DNA of 64,000 nucleotides, taken from assembly GCF_000622325.1 (NCBI RefSeq), contig NZ_JASE01000005.1:1674001-1738000 (forward strand), given 5' to 3'. Shown piece after piece: positions 40,681 to 48,902 of this stretch; positions within the stretch are counted from its first letter, which is position 1; every line of letters begins with the position of its first letter. Source of the stretch: Sulfitobacter geojensis (lineage in GTDB: Bacteria > Pseudomonadota > Alphaproteobacteria > Rhodobacterales > Rhodobacteraceae). The notes under the pieces were generated by a model, which ran no database searches, was not told the origin of the DNA, and saw only the letters and a list, made by a program, of their open reading frames with translations. A program made the position numbers and the translations under genes.

Positions 40681-41619
40681 ATGCATACCTCTCATCTGAT
40701 AGAACCGCAGATCGACATTCTGAACCGTGAGCTGGCGGGCGTGCGCTGGCCGACCTACGGGGCTTTTGCGCTTGCCGGTCTTGTATGGGGGGGGGCGTTG
40801 GTCCTGCCCTTTGGTTGGGGGGCGGTGCAATGGGGGATGCTGGTGTTCGCGCTGACCTTGCATTCTTCGCTGAGCCACGAGATATTGCACGGCGGGTTCT
40901 TTCGCAGCACGCGGGCGAACGGGTGGTTGGGGGCGTTTCAACCGGGGCTCTTCGTGCCCTATCTGCGGTTTCGGGCCTTGCATCTGGCACACCATCAGGA
41001 CGCTGATTTGACGGACCCCTATGATGACCCCGAAAGCGCCTATCTGGACCCGAGGGTCTGGGAGCGGTTGCCGGTTCTGGCGCGCATGGTGTTGAGGTTC
41101 AACAACACGTTATTGGGGCGGGTCACTGTGGGGCCGGTGATCGGGATGGCGGATTTCCTGCGCGGTGATCTGCGCCGTATCGCCAAGGGGCAGACCGATG
41201 TGACGCTGCATTGGCTGGCACATCTGCCCGGCGTGGTAATCACGCTGTGGCTGGTTTCGATGTCATCGGTGCCTTTGTGGCTTTACCTGTCGGCCTGTTA
41301 CGGGGCGATGTCGGTGCTGCGCATCCGCACCTTTCTGGAACATCGCGCCCATGAACGCAGTGCGGGCCGCTCTGTGGTGATCGAGGACCGCGGCATTCTG
41401 GCGTTTCTGTTTCTAAACAATAACTTTCACGCGGTTCATCATGCGCATCCGCAGGTGGCGTGGTATCATCTGCCGGCGCTTTATCACAGCGGCAGGGATA
41501 AGTTTTTGCTGGGCAATCAGGACTATGTCTATCGCTCTTACGCCCAAATCATTGTTCAGTATTTCCTGCGCGCGAAAGACCCTGTGGCACATCCGCTCTG
41601 GCAGCCCAAAGACGATTGA
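40681..41619 (+). CDS. Membrane fatty acid desaturase-like protein
   Basis: Di-iron membrane oxygenase of 312 aa. The histidine boxes are HEILHGG (66-70), HLAHH (101-105) and HAVHHAHP near the C-terminus, separated by hydrophobic segments. Members desaturate or hydroxylate acyl chains or carotenoids, and the substrate is not fixed by these motifs. The ATG at 40681 has GGAG upstream; an upstream in-frame start at 40648 is less likely. It is followed 14 bp later by an EamA exporter. Confidence 0.88.
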   Translation: MHTSHLIEPQIDILNRELAGVRWPTYGAFALAGLVWGGALVLPFGWGAVQWGMLVFALTLHSSLSHEILHGGFFRSTRANGWLGAFQPGLFVPYLRFRALHLAHHQDADLTDPYDDPESAYLDPRVWERLPVLARMVLRFNNTLLGRVTVGPVIGMADFLRGDLRRIAKGQTDVTLHWLAHLPGVVITLWLVSMSSVPLWLYLSACYGAMSVLRIRTFLEHRAHERSAGRSVVIEDRGILAFLFLNNNFHAVHHAHPQVAWYHLPALYHSGRDKFLLGNQDYVYRSYAQIIVQYFLRAKDPVAHPLWQPKDD

Positions 41620-41633
41620 GCCTATAGGGGGGC

Positions 41634-42551
41634 ATGAAATCTTTCCTGCCTGATCTCTGGATCATTATTTCCCTAACGGCGGCCGTGTTTCAGACCGTGC
41701 GTTTCATGCTGCAAAAGCATCTGGCGACGGCGACCTTGACGGCGGCCGGTGCCACGTTTTCGCGGTTCTTTTATTCGCTGCCGTTCATCGTGTCGCTGCT
41801 GGTGGCTTATCTTGTCACCGTGCGCGTGCCACTGCCGGAAGTGGGGGTGTCGTTCTGGGGTTTTGGCCTGCTGGGGGCCTGTTCACAGATTATCGCCACG
41901 GTTTGTGCGGTGATGTTGTTCAAGCAGCGCAACTTTGCGGTCGGCATGACCTTTACCAAGACAGAGGTGATCCAGACCGTGCTGGTTGGCTGGTTATTAC
42001 TGGGCGAAGGGGTTTCGGCCATCGGGTTCGTAGCAATTGCCATCGGAATCGTCGGGTTGTTGCTGTTGTCAGCCGTGCCCAACGCATCGGGCTTCAAGCT
42101 GCGGGATCTGGGAAACCGGGCGTCGGCGCTGGGCATCGCGTCAGGGGTTTTATTCGCGTTTTCTGCCGTAAGCTATCGCGGGGCGACCCTTGCGGTGGTC
42201 GCTGACGATCCGTTTTTGCGGGCGGGGATCACGCTGGCGGTGGTGGTGGCGATGCAGACAGCCATTATGCTTGTATGGCTGCGGCTGCGCGAACCGGGAC
42301 AGATTGGCGCGGTTTGGAGCGCGCGCAAGGTTGCTATCTGGATCGGGCTGACATCGATGGGGGGATCGCTGTGCTGGTTCATCGCCTTTGCCTTGCAGAA
42401 TGCGGCCTATGTCAAAGCCGTGGGGCAGGTCGAGATTATTTTCAGCATTGCCGCCTCTGTCATGTTTTTCCGCGAAAAGATATCGGCGCGGGAATGGGCG
42501 GGCATGGCCATTCTGGTCGTGTCAATTTTAGCGCTGGTTCTAGCGGTCTAA
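41634..42551 (+). CDS. EamA-type DMT family transporter
   Basis: Ten-helix drug/metabolite exporter of 305 aa made of two EamA repeats. LLLGEGVSAIGFVAIAIGIVGLLLLS ends the first half, and FFREKISAREWAGMAILVVSILALVL ends the second. GGGGGG precedes the ATG. It probably shares a transcript with the desaturase-like gene. Substrate unknown. Confidence 0.9.
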   Translation: MKSFLPDLWIIISLTAAVFQTVRFMLQKHLATATLTAAGATFSRFFYSLPFIVSLLVAYLVTVRVPLPEVGVSFWGFGLLGACSQIIATVCAVMLFKQRNFAVGMTFTKTEVIQTVLVGWLLLGEGVSAIGFVAIAIGIVGLLLLSAVPNASGFKLRDLGNRASALGIASGVLFAFSAVSYRGATLAVVADDPFLRAGITLAVVVAMQTAIMLVWLRLREPGQIGAVWSARKVAIWIGLTSMGGSLCWFIAFALQNAAYVKAVGQVEIIFSIAASVMFFREKISAREWAGMAILVVSILALVLAV

Positions 42552-42643
42552 GGCGATGACGGTCTTGTGTTGGGAACACGCCAGACAAGGTGGTTTTGTG
42601 GATAGCAGCTGGTTGTGCATGCTGATATGGTCGGTTTCTGGAT

Positions 42644-43759
42644 TTGAAGCGATCAAGGAATGAGACAATTCTAGCTGATGAACACCCAAAGCAGGCGCAG
42701 CGTCTAGAGACCCTTGCGGCCTATGACATTCTGGATACCGAAGCGGAATCCGAGTTCGATGATATTGTCGCACTGGCCTCGCAAATCTGTGATGTGCCTG
42801 TGTCTTTGATCAGTCTGGTGGATCATGACCGCCAGTGGTTCAAGGCGCGTGTCGGTTTCGACCCCGAAGAGACCACATTGGCTGAATCGGTCTGTTCGCA
42901 TGCCATTCTTGAGGATGATTTCCTTGAGATTTCCGACATGTCTGCGGATGAGCGCACGGTTGATAATCCGCTGCATGTCGCAGAGGACGGAGTGCAGTTT
43001 TACGCGGGCATGAACATTGTCGCGCCGAACGGCTTGCCGATTGGCACCTTGTGCGTGCTGGATGACAAGCCGCGCGAATTGAGCGATTTCCAGCGGCAGG
43101 CGCTGGGCGTTTTGGCACGTCAGGTTATGACGCAGTTGGAGTTGCGCAAGCGGCTGCTGGAAGAAGAGGCGCTGCGCAGTGAAATGGACCACCGCGTGCG
43201 CAATTCGTTGCAGACGATTGCTTCGGTCATGCGGGTCGCCGCGCGCAGTATTTCGGACCCCGAGGCGGTTGAGGTGCTGGAGCTTGTCGAACGGCGGTTG
43301 GGGGCGGTTGCGTCCTTGCACAGCGAGTTGATGGGCAGCGAGGGCAAGGAGTCGGTCGATACGCAGCCCTATCTGGAGCGTGTCGTAAAGCTGTTGAAAG
43401 ACGTGGCTCCTGACAATGTCAAAATCGAATTGCAGGCGGTGGATGCCGTGGTCGGCGCACGACAGGCGTCTGCGATCGGGATGATTGTCAGCGAATTTGT
43501 CGCGAATTCAATCAAACATGCCTTTCCCGATGGGCGCGATGGCACGGTTGAAATCGCGCTGACGCAATCCGAGGTGGCGGGTTGGGTGCTGAGCTGTCAG
43601 GACGACGGGGTTGGCAAGCAAGACGATGCCGACGCGCATGCGCATGCCGACAGCGGCCTAGGCGCGATGTTGATGGAATCGGCGGCCAGCCAGCTTGACG
43701 GGCAGCTTGAATATGAAGCGGTGCCGCAAGGCACGGTCTTGCGCGTCAGTTTTCAGTAA
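42644..43759 (+). CDS. GAF-domain sensor histidine kinase (HWE/HisKA_2 type)
   Basis: Soluble kinase of about 371 aa with no membrane segment. A GAF domain (about 20-165) starts with RLETLAAYDILDTEAESEFD, followed by the HisKA_2 phosphoacceptor His183 in MDHRVRNSLQTIASV. The ATPase domain has an N-box in EFVANSIKHAFPDG and a G-box in GLGAMLMESAA. The start is uncertain; TTG 42644 is the best in-frame option visible. No response regulator adjoins it, so it is an orphan that may feed a general stress or light-response partner. Confidence 0.88.
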   Translation: MKRSRNETILADEHPKQAQRLETLAAYDILDTEAESEFDDIVALASQICDVPVSLISLVDHDRQWFKARVGFDPEETTLAESVCSHAILEDDFLEISDMSADERTVDNPLHVAEDGVQFYAGMNIVAPNGLPIGTLCVLDDKPRELSDFQRQALGVLARQVMTQLELRKRLLEEEALRSEMDHRVRNSLQTIASVMRVAARSISDPEAVEVLELVERRLGAVASLHSELMGSEGKESVDTQPYLERVVKLLKDVAPDNVKIELQAVDAVVGARQASAIGMIVSEFVANSIKHAFPDGRDGTVEIALTQSEVAGWVLSCQDDGVGKQDDADAHAHADSGLGAMLMESAASQLDGQLEYEAVPQGTVLRVSFQ

Positions 43760-43767
43760 GGCACGCG

Positions 43768-43795
43768 CGCCGCTGCTCCGGTCGGCAGAGCGGCG
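43768..43795. terminator. Hairpin between convergent kinase and NUDIX genes
   Basis: CGCCGCT (43768-43774) pairs perfectly with AGCGGCG (43789-43795) around a 14-base loop. There is no T-run, so terminator function is only possible. Confidence 0.35.
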
Positions 43796-43806
43796 GCGAA
43801 AGCGGG

Positions 43807-44502
43807 CTATCCCTTCATCGGTGTGCCGTGCAGGCGCAGGAACAGGCTTTCTTCATCGTTGTTCTTGAAGAAGGGGACGGATTGCGGCGGGCTGCGATCT
43901 TTGGCGCGGGCTTCGACCTCGGCCATGACAACTTCGGTGATGAACGGCATGTCGAAAGACCGCGCTTCGCTGAGCGGCACCCATTGCAGGTGGCTGAGTT
44001 CGTCGCAGGCGGCATCGAAATCATCCAGATCGGAGGCGATGTCATCAGCGTCGACCAGAAAGAAACGTGCATCAAACCGGCGCGGACGCCCCGGTGGGGT
44101 TAGGGCGCGAAAACTGAATTGCAGGGCAGAGGCCGCAGGCAAATGGCCGGTCGCAGCGAAGGTTTCCCAGTCGGGCGGTGGCGGGGTGTCCCAGTCGCCC
44201 TTGGTGCCAAGGATCAGGCCGGTTTCCTCCCATAGTTCGCGCACGGCAGCAACGGCAATGGCATGGGCCAGTGTCGCGTCGGCATCTTCGCTAAGGCGCG
44301 CAGCGCAAAGGTCGGGCAGGGGGCTTGCCAGCGGGATATCCGCATCACCGGCATCCACAGCGCCGCCGGGAAACACGAATTTATTGGGCATAAACACGGC
44401 TTTGGCCCCGCGCTGCCCCATCAGGATACGCGGTGATTCAAATCTGTCACGCAGCACGATCACGGTAGATGCGTTGCGTATTTGGCTTTTGTCGATGCTC
44501 AT
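43807..44502 (-). CDS. NUDIX hydrolase with expanded Nudix box
   Basis: Predicted pyrophosphohydrolase of about 231 aa. FVFPGGAVDAGD begins the Nudix motif, but about 40 residues separate it from the catalytic AVRELWEETGLIL. That layout resembles the NUDT19-like subgroup (CoA-type substrates). The ATG at 44502 was chosen over one at 44520. It sits 24 bp after the stop of the DUF983 gene on the same strand, so the two are probably co-transcribed. Confidence 0.86.
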   Translation of the reverse strand: MSIDKSQIRNASTVIVLRDRFESPRILMGQRGAKAVFMPNKFVFPGGAVDAGDADIPLASPLPDLCAARLSEDADATLAHAIAVAAVRELWEETGLILGTKGDWDTPPPPDWETFAATGHLPAASALQFSFRALTPPGRPRRFDARFFLVDADDIASDLDDFDAACDELSHLQWVPLSEARSFDMPFITEVVMAEVEARAKDRSPPQSVPFFKNNDEESLFLRLHGTPMKG

Positions 44503-44526
44503 GCCTTTGTCCCTTTTCAAGGGATG

Positions 44527-44946
44527 TCAGGTTTCGTCACCGAAACCGCCCATGCCCTTGGCCCATTGAAAGCCGATCATTGCGCCTTTCAGTCTGGGCA
44601 GAAGGTAGAGCGACAATCCGACACATCCAACCGCAAAAATGCTGAACAACGTCAAAGGTTCGGGGCGCCATGTCACAAAAACGATATGCAAAAGCGGTGC
44701 CAAAAGGTGGCCAACGATCAGAATCGTCAGATATGCAGGCCCGTCATCCGCACGGTGGTGGTGGAATTCCTGACGGCAAACGGTGCAGTGATCGTTGACC
44801 TTGAGGTATCCGTGCAACAGTGGACCGGAGCCGCACTTGGGGCATTTCCCGCGCCAACCGCGCAGCATTGAACCCCAGCGCGGGCGTTCGTTTTCTGATG
44901 CGGCAAGGTCGGCAGGGCTGTCTGCGGTATGCGCGTGCTCGGTCAT
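44527..44946 (-). CDS. DUF983 membrane protein
   Basis: Small inner-membrane protein of 139 aa with an N-terminal zinc-ribbon-like motif (CPKC-x12-CTVC pattern) and two hydrophobic segments after LTILIVGHLLAPLLHIVF. GKCPKCGSGPLLHGYLKV is the DUF983 signature. The function is unknown. It is upstream of and probably co-transcribed with the NUDIX gene. Confidence 0.87.
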   Translation of the reverse strand: MTEHAHTADSPADLAASENERPRWGSMLRGWRGKCPKCGSGPLLHGYLKVNDHCTVCRQEFHHHRADDGPAYLTILIVGHLLAPLLHIVFVTWRPEPLTLFSIFAVGCVGLSLYLLPRLKGAMIGFQWAKGMGGFGDET

Positions 44947-45139
44947 AACGGTTCCTTTTGATGACCTTTATTTGCGCCTCATCCTACAGGAAATAAAGGG
45001 CAGAGGCAGGTGTTGCGGCGCGATGTCGCAAGTTTTTCCGGAAAAATTGAAAAATCTGCGACGGAAACCGCCCCGCTGCCCGTTTGATGATCACCGGACC
45101 CGAAAAGACGGGCCCCAAGATCACAAATGGAGTAACCCA

Positions 45140-45709
45140 ATGATCAACGCGACACATATGAAGATTGCCTTGCTGGCGGGACTTATTGCAGTTGGCGGCG
45201 CGGCACAGGCCAAGAGCGGCGATAAAGACGCCGGAGCGATGTTCGAGCAGATCGACGCAGACGGCAACGGTGCCGTTACCGCAGCAGAACTGAACGCCCA
45301 TGCGCAGGCCCGTTTCGACAAGGCCGACGCAAATAAGGACGGTTTTCTGACGCCTGAAGAAATGCAGGCCCAGCGGGCCGAGCGGGCCAGCGAACGCGGC
45401 GGCAAACGCGCCGAAAAGATGCTCAAGCGGCATGACACCAACAAGGATGGCAAGCTGGACGCTGCCGAGCTGGAGGCCGCTTCCGAGGGTCGTCAGGGCA
45501 AGCGTGGCGCCAAGATGATGGAACGGGTCGATGCCAATGGCGACGGCAAGCTGTCGTTTGAGGAGCTGAACGCACGGCGCGATCCGGCCAAGATGTTTGC
45601 CAAGCTGGACACCAACGAAGACGGGTCGTTGAGCGCGGAAGAGTTCGAGAAGGCGCGCAAGCACCATGGCAAGGGCCACGGTAAAGACCACAAGCGCAAA
45701 GCAGACTAA
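45140..45709 (+). CDS. Secreted five-EF-hand calcium-binding protein
   Basis: Exported protein of 189 aa with a signal peptide ending AAQA. Five canonical 12-residue EF loops start at Asp39, Asp63, Asp99, Asp131 and Asp157, each of the form DxNxDGxLxxxE. The tail (about 175-184) is His/Lys-rich. It should bind calcium, possibly other metals through the tail, in the periplasm. ATG 45140 follows GGAG by 8 bases; an open frame reaching 44795 is antisense to DUF983. First member of the sigma-factor cluster. Confidence 0.92.
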   Translation: MINATHMKIALLAGLIAVGGAAQAKSGDKDAGAMFEQIDADGNGAVTAAELNAHAQARFDKADANKDGFLTPEEMQAQRAERASERGGKRAEKMLKRHDTNKDGKLDAAELEAASEGRQGKRGAKMMERVDANGDGKLSFEELNARRDPAKMFAKLDTNEDGSLSAEEFEKARKHHGKGHGKDHKRKAD

Positions 45710-45717
45710 GATGCGTT

Positions 45718-45748
45718 TCCCGGGGGCGCTTGATTTGCGCCCCCGGGA
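45718..45748 (+). terminator. GC-rich hairpin between the EF-hand and ECF sigma genes
   Basis: A perfect 12-bp inverted repeat, TCCCGGGGGCGC with GCGCCCCCGGGA, around the loop TTGATTT. It has no T-run. It could terminate, attenuate or protect the EF-hand mRNA 3' end just before the sigma-factor gene at 45758. Confidence 0.55.
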
Positions 45749-45757
45749 TGCTTAGCC

Positions 45758-46354
45758 ATGATGGATATGTCCAATTCCCCTTCGACCACCGGCGATGACG
45801 CCGAGGCGGCCTTGCTGCGGCGCTATGCGGCGGGGGAGGATGCGGCGGCACGGATGCTGGCAACGGCGCTGACGCCGCGGCTTTACGGGCATGCGCTGCG
45901 GGTGCTGGGCGACACGGCCGAGGCCGAAGATGTGGCGCAGGAGGCCTTGTTGCGCCTGTGGAAGATCGCGCCGGACTGGCGCAGTGGCGAGGCCAAGGTA
46001 AGCACATGGATGTACCGTGTGGTGGCCAACCTGTGCACAGACCGGTTGCGCAAGCGGCGCAGTACCGGCTTGGACGACATAGACGAACCTGCGGACCCGA
46101 GCGCCAGTGTGGAGCAAAGGATGCAGGATGCAGCACGGGCAGATGCCTTGCAGCAAGCCTTGGACAGCCTGCCGGACCGGCAGAGACAGGCCGTGGTGTT
46201 GCGCCATATCGACGGTTTGGCGAACCCCGAGATTGCGGTCATTCTGGACACGGGCGTGGAAGCGGTGGAAAGCCTGACCGCACGGGGAAAACGGGCATTG
46301 GCCCTTGCGTTGGCAGGGCAACGTGATGCTTTGGGGTATGACAATGACGGATGA
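45758..46354 (+). CDS. ECF-type RNA polymerase sigma factor
   Basis: Alternative sigma factor of 198 aa. Region 2 includes DTAEAEDVAQEALLRLWKI and WMYRVVANLCTDRLRKRR. Region 4 is LDSLPDRQRQAVVLRHIDG followed by a helix-turn-helix. It overlaps the next gene, which encodes a membrane protein in the anti-sigma position. The cluster with an EF-hand protein and a CpxP-like sensor suggests it responds to envelope or metal stress; inference from context. Confidence 0.92.
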   Translation: MMDMSNSPSTTGDDAEAALLRRYAAGEDAAARMLATALTPRLYGHALRVLGDTAEAEDVAQEALLRLWKIAPDWRSGEAKVSTWMYRVVANLCTDRLRKRRSTGLDDIDEPADPSASVEQRMQDAARADALQQALDSLPDRQRQAVVLRHIDGLANPEIAVILDTGVEAVESLTARGKRALALALAGQRDALGYDNDG

Positions 46355-46700
46355 TAGAGTGAACGACACCGAGCTTGAGGCCTTGTTTCAACAGGCCCGT
46401 GCAACCCCGCCGCAGATGCCGGAAGGATTGATGGCGCGGGTTCTGGCGGACGCGGAGGCGCTGCAACCGGCACCGCGCGCGGCGCACGGCGGGTGGCGGG
46501 CATGGATCGCGGCCTTGGGCGGATTGCCCGGCATGGGCGGTTTGGTCACGGCAAGCTGTCTGGGGTTTTGGCTGGGCGTGGCTCCGCCAAGCGGGCTACC
46601 GGATCTGGCGGGGACGGTGCTGGGTGTTGAAAGCACGTATGAAGAAGATATCGGCAGCGGGACATATAGTGCCTTTGGCTGGGACATTGAGGAAAGCTAG
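46338..46700 (+). CDS. Putative anti-sigma factor / small membrane protein
   Basis: Protein of 120 aa, not recognised as a named family. An N-terminal cytosolic part (TELEALFQQARATPPQMPEG) leads to one hydrophobic segment near residue 75 and a short acidic tail. Position and topology suit an anti-sigma factor for the gene it overlaps. ATG 46338 and ATG 46344 are both possible; 46344 has better spacing to GGGG. Confidence 0.7.
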   Translation: MTMTDDRVNDTELEALFQQARATPPQMPEGLMARVLADAEALQPAPRAAHGGWRAWIAALGGLPGMGGLVTASCLGFWLGVAPPSGLPDLAGTVLGVESTYEEDIGSGTYSAFGWDIEES

Positions 46701-46701
46701 G

Positions 46702-47205
46702 ATGACAGAGACGCAGGTGCCAAAGCGCGGAACACGGCGTGCAGTGAAATGGGCTTTCGGGGTGTCCCTTGCCTTGAACCTTGTTTTCGTGGGGATTTTC
46801 GCAGGCGCTGCCCTGCGTCACGCCGGTGACAAGCGCGGCTGGGATCGCAAACCCGAAATGTCGCGCAGTTCCGGTGCACCCTTTGTGCGGGCGTTGTCGC
46901 AGGAAGACAAACGTGCGTTGCGCCGCGCCTTGAAAGAGCGTTCTGCCGGATTGCCGGACCGCGAAGAGCGGCGGTTGTCGCAACAGCAGATGATTGATGT
47001 GTTGCGGGCCGAAGATTTCGATGCAGATGCGATCAAGCGGTTGTTTGCAGAGCAGACAGGCGTGGCGGCGCAGCTGTCGGGCATGGCGCAAGCGGCGTGG
47101 CTGGAGCTGGTCAGCGGCATGTCGGCGCAGGAACGCAAAGAGGTGGCGGACCGGCTGGAAGAACAGTTGATGCGGCGCAAGTTCAAGGGGCCCAAACGCC
47201 CCTGA
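46702..47205 (+). CDS. Periplasmic heavy-metal-sensor (CpxP/CnrX-like) protein
   Basis: Membrane-anchored periplasmic protein of 167 aa. One N-terminal helix (AFGVSLALNLVFVGIFAGAAL) precedes a helical domain with LSQEDKRALRRALKERS, resembling the periplasmic heavy-metal sensor family. GAGGAAAGCTAGG lies upstream of the ATG, 1 bp after the previous stop. The topology fits sensing envelope metal or stress and relaying it to the sigma/anti-sigma pair. Confidence 0.83.
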   Translation: MTETQVPKRGTRRAVKWAFGVSLALNLVFVGIFAGAALRHAGDKRGWDRKPEMSRSSGAPFVRALSQEDKRALRRALKERSAGLPDREERRLSQQQMIDVLRAEDFDADAIKRLFAEQTGVAAQLSGMAQAAWLELVSGMSAQERKEVADRLEEQLMRRKFKGPKRP

Positions 47206-47273
47206 GCGCGCGGTTGCTTGCCCATAGCCGTCGCGCGGGGTAGGGAGCCTTGGATCAACGCGGAGCAGCGGCA

Positions 47274-47765
47274 GTGGAATTCAAAGACGAAAACGAAGTT
47301 ATCGCCGTGGCGCGTGCCTCGATGGGGCGACGCATTCTGGGGCTTACGTCCCTTGGGCTGCTGGGGATCTTGCTGATTTATATCGCGTTCACGCGCCCGC
47401 CGTCGATCGGATGGCAGGTCTTTCTGATCGTGCTGGGGGCCGCGTCGCTGTGGTTCACGGACAAGATGCGCAAATCCACCGCGAGCTGTGTGGAGTTGAC
47501 GCCAACCGAATTGCGTGACGGCGATGGCACAGTGATTGCACGTGTCGAGGATATCCAGACCATGGACAGGGGTGTTTTTGCGTTCAAACCATCGAACGGT
47601 TTCTTGCTCAAGACCACCGCGCCTGCGCCGGCTGCATGGCGTCCAGGATTGTGGTGGCGCACGGGGCGGCGCATTGGCATCGGCGGGATGACACCGGGCA
47701 ACCAGACCAAATTCATGTCCGAAGTTTTATCGGCGATGATGGCAACACGCGGCCCGCGCCCATAG
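47274..47765 (+). CDS. Uncharacterised two-helix membrane protein
   Basis: Protein of about 163 aa that I do not recognise. Two adjacent hydrophobic segments (LGLTSLGLLGILLIYIAF and IGWQVFLIVLGAASLWF) precede a soluble beta-rich domain with ELRDGDGTVIARVEDIQ. GTG 47274 has GGAG 8 bases upstream; a TTG at 47250 gives eight more residues. It follows the sensor gene but has its own spacing, so it may be separate from that operon. Confidence 0.68.
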   Translation: MEFKDENEVIAVARASMGRRILGLTSLGLLGILLIYIAFTRPPSIGWQVFLIVLGAASLWFTDKMRKSTASCVELTPTELRDGDGTVIARVEDIQTMDRGVFAFKPSNGFLLKTTAPAPAAWRPGLWWRTGRRIGIGGMTPGNQTKFMSEVLSAMMATRGPRP

Positions 47766-47805
47766 GGCGGACCGCGCAAATTCCGGCACGGCGGGGCATT
47801 GCGCC

Positions 47806-48363
47806 CTAGTTACATTCCTGCCAGCAGACCCGTGGTGCAAAACGCGGACGGGTAAAGACGAAGTTCTTGATCTCGCGTTCTTCAAGTCCGGTTCTGAAGG
47901 GCGGTTCGTAGGTGCTCCATGTTTCGACCAGCATGACACGTTCATTGTCCGGCATCACCGGCAGTCTGGACGTCCAATCGGCGACGTCACCGTTGCTGAG
48001 TTCGGGCCGGCCGCCGCTGGTTTTGGACCAGTCGCGGTAGAACCGGTCATTTTCGGCGTCGTAATACAGCGAGGTGACCCGCAGCGAAGACAGGTTTTGG
48101 CTGTTGGACAGGTATTCGAACAGCTGCAAGGAGCCGTCGATGTATGCCTGATCCAGAGGTGCGGTTTCACGGGAGATTGAATCACCGATGGAAAACGCGG
48201 CCTTGTGGTTGATGCTGTAGGTCCGGAACGCGTGGAAGATCGAGAATACCGACAGGAAGGTCCAGAACATCATCGGCAGGATGATTGTTGCTTCGACCGC
48301 GATGGTACCGTCGTCATTGCGCCCAAAGTCGCGCAGACGGGTTTTGATACGTGCAATCCACAT
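47806..48363 (-). CDS. TadE-type pilus assembly protein
   Basis: Minor pseudopilin-like protein of 185 aa. GTIAVEATIILPMMFWTFL is the TadE N-terminal helix after a basic leader containing RNDDG. The remaining 140 residues are extracytoplasmic, with two Cys near the end. Last of three genes transcribed TadG > TadE > TadE; the start is 3 bp past the previous stop. Helps assemble Flp/Tad adhesion pili, whose core genes are not in this window. Confidence 0.88.
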   Translation of the reverse strand: MWIARIKTRLRDFGRNDDGTIAVEATIILPMMFWTFLSVFSIFHAFRTYSINHKAAFSIGDSISRETAPLDQAYIDGSLQLFEYLSNSQNLSSLRVTSLYYDAENDRFYRDWSKTSGGRPELSNGDVADWTSRLPVMPDNERVMLVETWSTYEPPFRTGLEEREIKNFVFTRPRFAPRVCWQECN

Positions 48364-48365
48364 CT

Positions 48366-48902
48366 TTAAGGCTCCTGTACGAAGGCGGCGATCGAAACCA
48401 TTTTGGCTCTGCCGGTGCCGTCTTTTTCAAATGCATGACCCAGACCGCTGGTCGGATAGACCGGTTTGAAGCGGATGCAGGCGCGCAGCATCATCATCTC
48501 GTTGGACTTCCCGAGGGTGAAACCGCGCACCGGTTTTACGGGCAGGGAGGTGTCAACGCAGTCGACTTCCTGATCGAAACTGGCAAACTGGCGCGGATCT
48601 ACCGAGGTCATTTCAAGGCGCAGCGTTTCATCGCAGTTTTCCAGCCAGCCGGTATTGTTACAGATCATCTCTTTGATGTCGTTGTGGGTAAACGTCTGGT
48701 GGGTATTGAGGCGGATATAGCGCACCGCAACATCAAGCCCGCGATCCAGATACATTTGCCGCATCGAATAGACCCCCATTTCGACAGCCATCAGGAAGGC
48801 ACCGAACAGAAGAGGGACGAAGATCGCGAATTCCATGAGCATCGCTGAGCCGTCCTCGTCGCGGCGGAACCGCCGCAAGAGGGAATGTACGGGCTGTATC
48901 AT
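48366..48902 (-). CDS. TadE-type pilus assembly protein
   Basis: Second pseudopilin-like protein, 178 aa. The leader RRDEDGSAMLMEFAIFVPLLFGAFL carries the TadE prepilin-like signature, followed by about 125 exported residues. It overlaps the VWA-domain gene by 4 bp and precedes the other TadE gene by 2 bp, so the three proteins are made from one message. Confidence 0.88.
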   Translation of the reverse strand: MIQPVHSLLRRFRRDEDGSAMLMEFAIFVPLLFGAFLMAVEMGVYSMRQMYLDRGLDVAVRYIRLNTHQTFTHNDIKEMICNNTGWLENCDETLRLEMTSVDPRQFASFDQEVDCVDTSLPVKPVRGFTLGKSNEMMMLRACIRFKPVYPTSGLGHAFEKDGTGRAKMVSIAAFVQEP

